In this document: in pieces, positions 34,444 through 45,080 of the stretch | Layout: the number at the start of each line of letters is the position of its first letter | Numbering within the stretch: the stretch's first letter is position 1 | Source: Torreya grandis | Taxonomy: Eukaryota; Streptophyta; Pinopsida; Cupressales; Taxaceae | Length of the DNA: 64,000 nt | NCBI GenBank assembly: GCA_037957365.1 | Contig: JARHVA010004231.1 | Coordinates: 1,328,501-1,392,500, forward strand | Direction: 5' to 3' | Notes under the pieces: model-generated | Database searches by the model: none | Seen by the model: the letters and a program-made list of their open reading frames with translations, nothing else | Told to the model about the DNA's origin: nothing | Translations under genes and position numbers: made by a program

Positions 34444-35048
34444 GTTCTTTGGGGAATCAAGAATTATTTTCTTAACCTCTTATCTTATAGGGATGGTTTG
34501 GTTCTTGACACATTGGACCAACCTATCTAATTGATCAAGATTGGACTGTAAGTATTCAAACTCAGACATTTATATTTTTGTCTTTTTGACATGATCGATT
34601 ATGTCAAATGGTTGAATTGAGCTAGGAATAGAGAAAGGTACTTCAACTTTTTGAGTTTTAGGAGGGATGGGAGGAGGGATGGTTTTTGAGATTGAAGTAG
34701 AAGGTAAAGGTGAAATTGATTTACTTACATTTTGGGTGATCATTAGATCCTTTGATTGAAAAGATAGAGTGGTTCCATGCTTAGGAATTATAATTGCTAG
34801 TTGAGGTTGCTCTTCTATCTTCCCTTTATCAGCTTGCTAGACTAATTGGTTCTTTGACTTGGTAAACATTGCATATTATCCATCAATAGCTTCTCCTTTG
34901 CTTTTGGGTTCATCTTGGTAGTTCAAGAAACTAATGTGGGAGTCGCCAGCTAATTCTTCTTGATCCTTTATGAAGAGATCAACATCATTTTATTGCTCAA
35001 ACTTAGGTTAGAAAGAGAAAGCATGTTTTGTTTCCAAATATCCAAATA

Positions 35049-35999
35049 CTAAGTTGGTTGGAGGAGCTTCAAGGGCAAGTTTTCCTTATGGGTGAGGAAG
35101 ATGATTTGGCTACCCTTGATTCCTGGCAACATTTCCCTCATATGACTAATTTGGGAATGTCCTTGGCATATCTCTATATGAAGGAGTAGAGACATTCCTT
35201 GCACCATTTGTCTTTTCAAGGCTTGTAGTTCATTTGCCAGCTTTTGCACCATTGGATCAATGGTGCCTGTAGATGAATATTCAAAAGATGATGAGGATTT
35301 ATTTTTGTTTGGATCTCTTCTTATCTTCCTTCCTAAGATGAGATCATCTTCTACCTCAGTGGCCAAAAGTTGAGCTATAGAAAGATCTATTTGACTAGCA
35401 CGTCTCAAGAGAAAACTTACTTCAGATAACTGAGAATTAATGAAGAAGCATTTGAGATTCTTAGCTATAGGTCAAGCAATTATAGGAATTATGTTCCTTA
35501 GTTTGTCAAATTTGGCTATGAAGTCCCTCATTGGTTCATGAGGCTCTTTCTTCATTTATGTAAGTTAAGCTAGAAGTGCATGTGCATGTTTGGCAGGTTT
35601 AAATCTGGCTTCAAACTTAGCTTTGAGGGTATTCCAATTAGTTACTAACTGAGCCTATAGATGATAAAACCAATCTAAAATAGTGCCTTGTACTATTTCT
35701 ACAAATAGCTTGGTTGCTATATCTTTGAATTCTACTCCAATTACTCCATAGGTTATGCTGAAGGCTGCAATGTGTTCATCAGGATGAACTTTCCCATCAC
35801 CATAGAATTTGAGGAAATTCTTCCTTGAACTGTGTAAAAGCTCATGGAGAGATGGAGTAAGATTGAGAGGACCAAAAACATTATCCCAGGGGCCTTGAAC
35901 TGCCATTGTAGGATTATGAAAAGGAGGAATAACAAATCTCAAAGGGGTAATTATTGGCAAAGCTTTATCAACAGCAGAAGTAGAAACTTTGTCTAGCAA
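35049..35999 (-). pseudogene. E2 gag relic
   Basis: Two open stretches, 35655-35999 and 35049-35408, share one frame and are separated by stops. The first reads GPWDNVFGPLNLTPSLHELL, KFYGDGKVHPDEHIAAFSIT and VQGTILDWFYHL. The text between them keeps KKEPHEPMRDFIAKFDKL. The second has ATEVEDDLILGRKIRRD and ANELQALKRQM. These are the capsid N-terminus, the W-x-x-L core, the helical middle and a coiled C-terminus of a Ty3/gypsy Gag. No zinc knuckle was found before the protease. Confidence 0.8.
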
Positions 36000-36340
36000 T
36001 GGAGATCTGACTTTAGTAGGAGGAAAGCTCTTAGTTCATTAGAGATGAGATGGTGAAGGCAATAGATCAAAATCACTTTGTTGTACCAACTTGAATATAG
36101 GGTCAATGATACCTTTAGCCCTTTGGCTTTGTGTATACCTTGAATCTGCTAGATTGTGAAACAAAAATGGGAAAATAATTGACCTTACTTCAATTTGAAG
36201 CTTGAGGTTTTAAACTATGCATTCTTTCCTAATTAGTGTGGAGGTCAATGGTAAGGATATAAATGGATAATGGATATTATATCATGAAACAAAGTTGCCA
36301 GAGTCTATAATGGATAAGTGTTATAATGATAATGGGTTAT

Positions 36341-36364
36341 ATCCCCAATGGAGTTGCCAAAAAA
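36341..36364 (-). promoter_or_regulatory. E2 primer-binding-site region
   Basis: Minus strand TTGGCAACTCCATTGGGGAT, four bases inside the 5' LTR. The TTGGCRACTC..(Y)TGGGGA pattern is common just after the LTR of Tat-group elements; the tRNA is not assigned. Confidence 0.72.
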
Positions 36365-36512
36365 TGTTGGTTGAATATTTTGTCGATCAGCATACTGATA
36401 AACAAAATAAGTCTGATCAGCCAAAGTAGGAAGATTAGTCATCCAAAAATGTAGGTTTACCACATCAGAAGGGGATTGATCTCTCCTCTCATCAAGGGGA
36501 GGTTCCCTATAA

Positions 36513-36593
<81 letters not shown>

Positions 36594-39156
36594 GAAAATA
36601 GTACTCAAGGGTAGGACAAACCATCCATCTCTCTTTCTTCAAAGATGATGCATGTGGATCAAAGGAAAAACTCAAGGGAAATGACATACATCACTCCTCT
36701 TCTTTCATAAGTGCTATTCACCCAACCATAAGAGTACTCCTGGTAGTAACAACAAAATGTAACCATGGAGTAGTAACCAGTAAATTGAGATGTAGCACAA
36801 AGTCTCCACTTGAATTGCTCAAGAGTAAGATACGAAGGACAATAAGGGCACAAATTCATCCCAAAGTCCTTTACATAGAAATGAAAAAAAACAAACTAAA
36901 GGCAATTATGGGGGCACAAAGTTTCTCCATAGTTGACTCTTTAGGACACCTTCCTGACTGCTATCACTAATTTTGCTTGTTAAATTAAAGGAATAGAAGA
37001 TATATTAAGGAAAAAGACATAAGAACAATTTCCTCAACAACAAAGATATCACAACACAAAGTCTAAAAAATCACATGCTTTCTTATTCCAATAACAAAAT
37101 ATGATCAAAAATCTGAGCTCAAAGTCTTAGTAATGCCTTTCAATTTGGGCAGAGTTTCATTCTAATTGTTAAAAAGAGATGTATTTACAATAAAAGAGAG
37201 TCCCTTATATATCCTCTTCAAGAAGAACTTGAGAATAGTAACACATCATGTTGCATTGAAAATTTTTAGGAAGATAGGCTAGAAATTAAGGGAATCTACC
37301 CATTTGTTTTTCTCAATGTAGACAAACAAGTCATGCTATTAAAAGTTTTCAACTTTCAATGTCCACCTGGCGATCTGATCCTTCTTCATCATTCCTCCTT
37401 TTTTGGTTAAGTGAATCAAGTCCTTGATTCAATTTGATGTTCTACTCCTTTGCTTCCTATTGGTCTTGGTCTTAAAGCCTATGAATGCATTTGGGTCTAT
37501 AGATTTCAAGGATCAATGGCTATTTTATGAGCTTTGAAATTGATGTTCACGTGCCTGTCACTATGTTTTCAATGGCTAGTTCACTGTCTTGAATTTGACG
37601 TCTTTGAGCACGTCACCCCTTGGTCCTTCTTTATCTTTTTTGTTTGGCACTTTCCCAAAAAGAATTTTCCCTTTCAAGCCTTAAGAAATGATCTGCTTTG
37701 GGTTAGAAAGAGCTCCCCGTAAGGGTATCTACCCTTCGGGTGGTCTTTGGATGGCCTTCAGGCTTCGGCATTCTCTTGCAGACACTTCTTGCAAGCATTT
37801 TCCCTAGGCTTGTCTATGGGCTTTCTCCATGGGTATTTTCCCATGGAAAAATTGTCCATGGAAATTTCCTCAACCTTTCTCTATGGGTATTTTCCCTGGG
37901 CTTTTCTGTGGGCTTTCTCTATAGGTTTTTTCTCATAGACAAATTATCCATGGAAATTTCCCTGGGCTTTCTCCGTGGGTAGTTTCCCATGGACAAATTG
38001 TCTACAAAAATTTCCCATGGATAAAAAGTCCATAGAATTATTCCATTTTGTTCCATTTGCCTTTGAGAATTTCCTTTGGGTTTTCTTCCTGCATTCGCTT
38101 TCCCAAATTCCTTCAGACAAAAAGTCTGAAGGAATTCCTTCAAACAAAAAGTCTAAAGGAATTGTTTCTTGCCTTAGTATTTTTTGAATTCCTTATACAA
38201 AATTATTAAAGAATTACCTTTGTTGCCTTCTTAAAAATGACCCTTCTGAAGGGTACTTTTGCTGACCAAGTGCCCTCTGCAAGGGCACTTGTGCTTCGGG
38301 AGGTTTCTTTGAACTTTTTCATTTGAACTATTCCTTTGAACTGTCTGAGTGAACCACTTGGTTGAATCAATTCGTTGAACTGTTTGATTGAACCAAACAT
38401 TAAACCAATCCATTGAACCACTCTATTGAACTACTCCATTAAACTAAGCTTTGAACTAAAATGGTTCAAGCCAATGAACCAATCAAATGAACCGAAGCAT
38501 TAAACCAAACGTTGAACCAAGTTTTGGTTCAATGGTTCAAATGAAGCCTTTGAACCAACTGATGAACCATTTGATTGAACCAAGGATGAACCAAAGCATT
38601 GAAATAAAGTGGATGAACCAACTAAGTGAAATAAAACATTAAACTTCTTGGTTGAACCAAGCCATTGAACCGTTCCTTTGATTGAACCCGACGTTGAACT
38701 GAAAGCATTGAACCTATTGAACTTTGAACTCGTTAAACCTTTGCACCAAATTGGTTAATGGTTCAATGGTTCAAGCCTTCTTTGCTTAGATGCTTGCCGA
38801 TGGAGATTTTTGATTGAACCAAGGTACTGAAATGATCTCAAAAATGACTAAGTGTTAGAAACTGATTCTTTTGATTGAACCCGCTTGCACAAACCTTTAA
38901 ACCTATAAAAATGAACCTACCTATAGAGTCCATAGAAACCAAGTCTACAGAAATCAACTTGTAAAGCCCATTGAACTTGGCTTGTAGAGTCTATAGATTC
39001 AAGCTTGCAGAGCTCGTAGATTTTTGAGAAGCTTGAAAAATGAGGAATTTGAATGCCCAGGACAAATTTCAGAAAGGGAAGAGACAATTTTGGTCTGGAG
39101 GACCAAAATAGTTCAAATTTTGTTACAAAAATGAGTGATATTTTTGGGGGACAATA
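36365..39156 (-). repeat. E2 5' LTR
   Basis: Mate of 30235-32993. Its (TA)n tract (about 36514-36589) is longer than that of the mate, followed by the same minisatellite (about 37805-38040) and TTGAACC cluster (38330-38790). It ends GGGGGACAATA, one change from the usual ACAACA. Confidence 0.93.
36514..36589. repeat. (TA)n microsatellite in E2 LTR
   Basis: About 38 TA units. The homologous tract in the other LTR (30389-30442) has about 26-27 units, and the E1 LTRs have only TATATACAATATAAATA at this place. It encodes chance Tyr-Ile runs only. Confidence 0.95.
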
Positions 39157-39960
39157 GGTAGCTTGTAGGTAATGGGGAATATATGTTCTTGGCCACATAC
39201 TAGCAAAAATGGTGATGCCTTAACAGTCTACTTGATTCTAGTTCTATCCACCCAAAGGGCATACTTGAGCAACTTGTGCCATTTCCTTGGTTTATTAGTT
39301 ACAGAATTTTTTTATTACCTTCATCAAGTTATTATTTATTGATTTAGAGACTCCATTTCCTTGAGCATAATGTTTTGATGAAAACTTGAGTATTATATTA
39401 TTGTCATATGCCTACTCAATTATCTCAATGGATATAAAGGTAGATCTATTATCATAGACTAGAGACACTGGTATGCCAAACCTCATGCATATGCCTTCTT
39501 CCAAGAATTTGATCACTTCTTTAGTCTTACATTGGTTGGTTTCCATAGCTTCATTCCATATTTTGCAATAGTCAATAGTAGTTAGAACATACTTGTTACC
39601 ATCAGAAGAATTAGGGTTAATGACCCCTATAAATTCTAATCCTCATTATGTAAAATGTTTATCAATCATTACTGGCTTCAATGGCATGGTTTCTTTGGAC
39701 TCTTTAGTGTTGAATATTTGACATGAATGACACTCTCTCACATGCTTATAATCATCCTTGAAGATAATAGGCTAGTAGTAACCAACTCTAAATATCTTGT
39801 GGGTTGTAGTCCTTCCAGATGGATGTCCACTTCCTAGTTTCTCATGTAAAGTACTCAAGATCCTAGTTGCTTCTTCCTTAGAGAGACATCTTAGGTAAAT
39901 GATTTAAAAGTTATTTCTATACAATATCCCATCTTTCATCAAGAAATGGGCTACCTTGAG
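39157..39960 (-). pseudogene. N integrase, zinc-binding and core part
   Basis: Minus-strand translation, with stops: the HHCC zinc module includes YKHVRECHSCQIFNTKE (about 39730-39780). The core follows with FIGVINPNSS, then IPVSLVYDNRSTF (the second catalytic Asp) and a SSKHYAQGNGVSKS segment, in which the usual catalytic Glu position appears as Lys. The first core Asp is also not evident. Integrase joins the cDNA to host DNA; this copy is dead. E2 splits it from its C-terminal end at 30234. Confidence 0.8.
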
Positions 39961-40099
39961 CCTTAAAGATCTCTTTTTCTCTTTCCTTAATCCTATAGGA
40001 CAATAGCCATTGATTAGCAAATGAACAATGGGATCATACCAATCATTGGGTTAAAAGCTTTGTTGAATAACCTACATAACACTTAGTTTGGAATTAATA

Positions 40100-41480
40100 T
40101 TATAAATTAACTCGATTAAACCTTAACATCTTACCAACTTGGCATTCTTCATTTTATGATCATAATATTTAAGGACATACACTACTTACCTCTCCTTTAT
40201 CTAGGTTCACATTGACTCAACATTAGCTTAGTGACAAGGTTTGGAAAAATTGCATGCACTTTATTTCTAAGGATACAGTGTCTAAATTTATTCACTACCT
40301 TGACTAGAGAAAATGCTTATCTATCAATCCAAGAATAGATCAAATAAGAATTTTTAAGGTTAGTACTCATGAAATTAATAGGGTGATCACACTTATCTAT
40401 CTTCTGGGTTATAATAATAGTTATTATATCATCAAAGGCAATGGAATAAAGATAGAAGTCTTTATTGAAATATGGACTTATTAGTATAGGAGCTTGTCCA
40501 ATTGTTTCCTTGATGTCTTTGAAATATTTATTGGTCTCCTCATTCCATGTGATCTTGACATCTTTCTTCAACATGTCATTCAATGTCTTCACAATCTCTG
40601 CAAAACCAAAAATGGACTTTCTCATAAAATTAATTTTACCAAAGAAATATTTTAGTTATTTGCTACTATTAGGGGGTTCTATATTTGATATTGCATTTAC
40701 TCTATCTGGGTTTATAGAAATCCCATCCTCAGTTATTACATGTCATAATAGCTTTCCCTCAAATACAAAAAAATGCTTTTCTTGGGATTGAGATAAATTT
40801 CATACCTTCTACACCTTTCAAATACCTACTGCAAATGCATGATATGATACTCCCTATTTTTTAAAAATATAGTTAAGTCATCCATGTATATAGTAATTCA
40901 CTTATTTATGAGGCCTTGAAATGCATGATCCATTATTATTTGAAAGTTTACATCAACATTGATTAATCCAAATGGAATTATCTTGTAATTACAAGTTCCC
41001 CACTTAATATTAAATGTAGTTTTCATTCTATCTTCCTTATTCACTAGCACCTAATTATAACCTAAAAATCTATCAATAAAAGACATCATAGAAGAACCAT
41101 AAATAATTTGGATTACTTGGTCAAGATAAGGTAGGGGTAATTATCCTTTTTAGATGTTATATTCAATTTTTTAAAGTTAATGCACAATCTAATTTCACCA
41201 TTTTTATTCTTGACTGGTACTAAATTAGCTACCTAAGTGGAGTGTCTAGTGGGAAATACTATCTTAACATCTAGTAACTTATTAACTTCTTTATATATCA
41301 CTGGTTCTAGGATAGGGTTAACTAGCCTTTATTTTTGCTTAAAAGGTTTATATGTTTCTTTTAATGGTATGGTGTGGGTTATGACCCTATGATCAAAGAT
41401 ACTTAAGTCATCACAGGACCATGATATTACATATTTATACTTAGAAAATATTTGGCTCTTTTCATTTCTATGCTTATGTA
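40100..41480 (-). pseudogene. N reverse transcriptase and canonical RNase H
   Basis: Right to left: ITHTIPLKE-like entry text, then FPTRHST and VANLVPVKNKNGEIRLCINF (fingers), KDNYP, and the intact catalytic ITIYMDDLTIF at 40877-40888 for YMDD. The connection and canonical gypsy RNase H follow at 40317-40625 (102 open codons): GQAPILISPYFNKDFYLYS, TQKIDKCDHPINFMSTNLK. Many stops and shifts separate the pieces. RT copies the element RNA to DNA; the linked RNase H removes the RNA. Order and wording are those of Ty3/gypsy. Confidence 0.88.
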
Positions 41481-41929
41481 GGATGTACCAATGTTCACCA
41501 AATGAGGTTGACCTTGGGAACCCAAGTCAAATACATTTTAGTCCTTCCCATATACCTTTGGAATCTTGACAGCCTTAGTTAATTTTTCCTAATCAAACAT
41601 TCTTTCTAAGGAAATCATTCCTTTGTGGATTTTATTGGCATTCAACTGAATGACCTTGTCATCAAGCTTACCTTTAAATTTGTCATCATGAAGGGTATTT
41701 TCATTGAATTCATCAATGATGTGAGCCTCAAATTCTCCTAAACTAGTAATGAAGTCTATGATCTATTTATCATCATTTAATACTTGTAAATGGTTGACAT
41801 TATCTGGCATGGGACTAATATAATGGTAAGGCTTTGTAACTTGGAAATTTGATTGGGCATAAGGTTTACTATAAGTAAATAAATTTCATCAACATCCTTA
41901 TTTTATTCCCTAGGAATTGACATAATGTT

Positions 41930-42235
41930 TAAAAAATTAAATCACACACTCTAAATTTATAATTCTTAAAATATGACAATTTACATTGATATTTACTTTT
42001 GACCTAATTAACTACTAGTTCTGAATCACTAAAAACTAATAGTTTCTTGACATTTTTTTAATTAAAAATTATAATACAATAATAAGTGTTTCATACTCTA
42101 AAATATTATTAGTGAATGGTAATTAGATTTTGTAAGATGCATTGTATTCCTTCATAATGGGATTGACTAACACCACCCCTACTCTATAACCTAATTTACA
42201 TCTAACACCATCAACGTATAACTTCCATAATCTAG
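41930..42235 (-). pseudogene. N additional RNase H between protease and RT
   Basis: Minus-strand text: LWKLYVDGVRCK, VGVVLVNP, then TNNILEYETLI, then LLVFSDSELVV and SKYQCKLSYFKNYKFRVCDL. These are the successive blocks of a bacterial/archaeal/plant-type RNase H: the first Asp in YVDGV, the Glu in LEYETL and the Asp in FSDSELVV, all present in this copy. It is separate from the canonical RNase H that follows RT (40317-40625). It lies directly downstream of the protease and upstream of RT. An extra RNase H of this type is known in Tat-group plant elements, normally described after the RT-linked RNase H. Frame-breaking stops are present. Confidence 0.8.
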
Positions 42236-42559
42236 GCATAACATGAGAAGTTTTAGAGTTACATACCTTTGTGGTGTGAAGAATGTAGACACCCAATTGG
42301 AATTAACCATGTTGACTCTTTCATTGGTTGTATTGTACTTGGTGATCATATGCTTCATCTTGGGCTCCCTCTCTATCCTGATCTGATTGGGAACTCCTTT
42401 CTAAGGGAGCCACAGGTGTGAGAATTAAGTTGACATATAACCATTTAAGTCTCTTATCCAATCTCTACTAAAAAAAATTCCATAAGAATTAGGTATGTCT
42501 ACTACTTCAATGTCAATGAACTATTGGATCCTTGGTTCAGAAGCAATCTGCATGTGAAC

Positions 42560-42800
42560 ATTCAGCAATTCACTAATTAATTTGACTCTTGATTTATCTA
42601 ATTAATTTACAAGTCTCAGATTTATTTGGGGTCAAACTAATTTATTCAAAAATGTATTTAGGTATAATATTTGTAGATGAACAAGAGTATAATAAACAAT
42701 TATGTAAATTATTACTAAAGATTTTGACTATAAGTAGGAAAGGTGGAATATATACCTTACTTTTGTATATTACAATATTAACATGTGTAAAATTTTATGG
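42560..42800 (-). pseudogene. N aspartic protease relic
   Basis: Minus-strand text CLLYSCSSTNIIPKYIFE aligns with VLLDSGASTNIMPKGICE of O. The catalytic Asp has become Tyr and Gly has become Cys. A downstream ILIGR.W-type segment is recognisable to about 42370. The plus-strand open stretch over this interval is a shadow. Confidence 0.78.
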
Positions 42801-43289
42801 TTTGTAGGATTATTAGACAAATATTAAAAAAATAAATACATTTTATCTATAATTTTATTCAATTCATGTAAACTAATGTTAGCTTTGATCTTTTTCATGT
42901 CCTCTACTATATTATATCTAGTTCTATTGGAAGAATTAGATGCATTGATCCTATTTTTGGAAGTACTTACCTTTGGAGGGTTTAGATTATTATCTGATGT
43001 AGTATCAAGAGGAGTATCAAAGTTATTTTATGGATTTGAGATATTAAAATGTTAATTGTGTTTGTTGCTCCTCAAAGGATAGGTCTTCTTTAGATACTGC
43101 TAAAAACATGGATCTCTTCAAGAATATTTTTAGACTCATTCTCTTCTTAAAATGGGAACACAAATGTCTCCACCATGAGGGTTGAATAAAAATATTTAGA
43201 TGAATTTAAATAAATTTATGTACCTAAACTATGGTATTTATTAGGTATCACCTCAAAATTATTTAGCTCTTCTTGAAAAAATACAAAAG

Positions 43290-44460
43290 CATTGGAAAAT
43301 TCTAGACAATCTAATTCATTATGCTTTGAAGTATAATGAACTCTATAATAATATCATAAAGCAACATCACTAAGATTTATATCAAGCACATTCTTACTAG
43401 AAGATGACTCATTTTTATAGCTATTGTTTTTTATTTGGAATTCTATTTGAAGTCTTATTAGACCTTTGGAAAGATAAGTCCCTATTGGAATTTTCCCCGG
43501 TCTTGCCAACTTGATTTTGTAGATGAAGGAAATCAATGTTTATTTTTTAAAACATATTTAATATAGAGTCACTCTCATTCTTTAGTGACTCTAAATTATG
43601 TACTTTAGTATTAATACTAGTTATAGGCACCAAATATATTTATTCCTATGGACTAGATCCACTTGCAGTGTTTAAGAACCCTAGCTTTTGGCTAGGATGT
43701 CCATGACTCAAAGGTAATTGGTTCAGAACTAGAAGCTAATTTAAGGTAGGAATATTTTTATTGGCATTGGAAATGACATTTAGAATAAACAAATTTAGAT
43801 TAATTTTGGGAATATTGTATACCATTTGGCCATAGGGTTGTATCTGGTCATTAATGATCATAACTAAGCTAATGTATTGATGATCTGAGCAGATCTTTTA
43901 AGAAACACATAAGTCATGGGATCCAAGGAATCCTTATAAATCTCTAAGGATAAATCCTCATTAGTTATGTAAATAGCTATGGTCCTAATGAGCATATTCT
44001 ATAATATAGTGTTAAAGTATCTAATGGGCTTATTCGAATCTCTTTTAACTAAGGTAAACTATTGGTAAAGGATATAAAAATTGATGGTTTTGCCAAACTA
44101 ATCAATAAAGTAATTATTAAAATCATTCCAATTGGCTATGTAGTTATTAATAAGGTTACAGAACCATTTATATGCAACATATTTAAAATTAAAATGAAAT
44201 AACCTACATGTTACGTCTTCATGAATAACATTCAATAATCTTAAAGCAACTTTGAAACTTTTAATGTGATCTTTAGAAGTTATATCATCATTAGGAATAA
44301 ATGTAGGAAAACACTTTTTAGGATTATGAGGAAGGTCATGTACCACACTTGACACATTGATTAAATAACCACCTATCCAATCCTTATCTTAATATGGATT
44401 AAACATGGGGGTACCCTAAACTAGTGAAGTTGGTTGAGACTTTGAAATTCTACACTTACG
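43290..44460 (-). pseudogene. N gag relic
   Basis: Longest open piece 44098-44355 (85 codons): VHDLPHNPKKCFPTFIPNDD, HIKSFKVALRLLNVIHEDV, LFHFNFKYVAYKWFCNL and NWNDFNNYF, the Gag capsid core also seen in O. Further left, with stops: SLEIYKDSLDPM and, at about 43290-43350, a knuckle-like YYRVHYTSKHNELDCLEF. It would package the element RNA. The 43354-43536 open stretch is part of the decayed C-terminal region. Confidence 0.78.
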
Positions 44461-45080
44461 TTTATATTGCCTAGCTCTTTTATGAACTTTTAATGAAAGA
44501 AGAGGAACCCTTGTCTTTGAACATGACCGAGTCCCTTATCCTTGGTAATTCAAACTTGAAAGCTTTGAATGCTATTTGAAATACAATGTGTAAATCTTAT
44601 TTTTTTTAAAACAATGATTAAACTTGTACATTAATCAAAATTTGCATAAATTTATATAAATAATGACAAAGGATGTTAATATTTAAATGAATTAGCTCAA
44701 ATATATGTTCAAACACATAAGTATGAATGATATTTACATGTTTCAAGTTTAGATAAACTAAAATTTATAAATATCCATTCAATATTTGAACAAAACCATT
44801 ATTACTAACCTCAAATGCCTTGGATTTACAAATTTAATTTTATAGATACAAGTGAGATTTTAACATTTGGCCTTGAATGTGGAGCACTGCAAACCTCTTA
44901 TTTTTCATCTTATTTGAAACCATTAAGATCAATGAACTTTACAAAAATATTGTAAGATAAACATAAATATGAAAATAATATGCTTATCTTTGAACAAATT
45001 TCACCAAAATTAGCAAAGATAATATAAATTTACAAAGATTCAACTAAGCCCTCCTTCTAGTGCCAACATAATGTATTCCC
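44461..45080 (-). other. N 5' leader and primer-binding region
   Basis: No ORF. Next to the LTR the minus strand reads TTATGTTGGCACTAGAAGG then AGGGC; the matching place in O keeps GCACTAG..AAAAGGAGGGC. This is the likely primer-binding segment, although it lies about ten bases inside the LTR and the tRNA is not assigned. Confidence 0.55.

Larger units (their letters stand above)
30235..39156 (-). mobile_element. E2: non-autonomous gag-protease LTR retrotransposon
   Basis: LTRs 30235-32993 (2.76 kb) and 36365-39156 (2.79 kb), flanked by perfect GGTAG duplications. Ends are TGTTGGTTGAAT and GGGGGACAA[CT]A. The internal 3.4 kb on the minus strand holds gag, a protease, an RNase H N-terminal scrap and an integrase C-terminal scrap; RT and the integrase core are absent. 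It is the same family as E1, with longer LTRs because of (TA)n tracts and an added minisatellite. In the first 150 LTR bases I count about 11 differences between mates, so it is probably younger than O and N. Confidence 0.92.
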
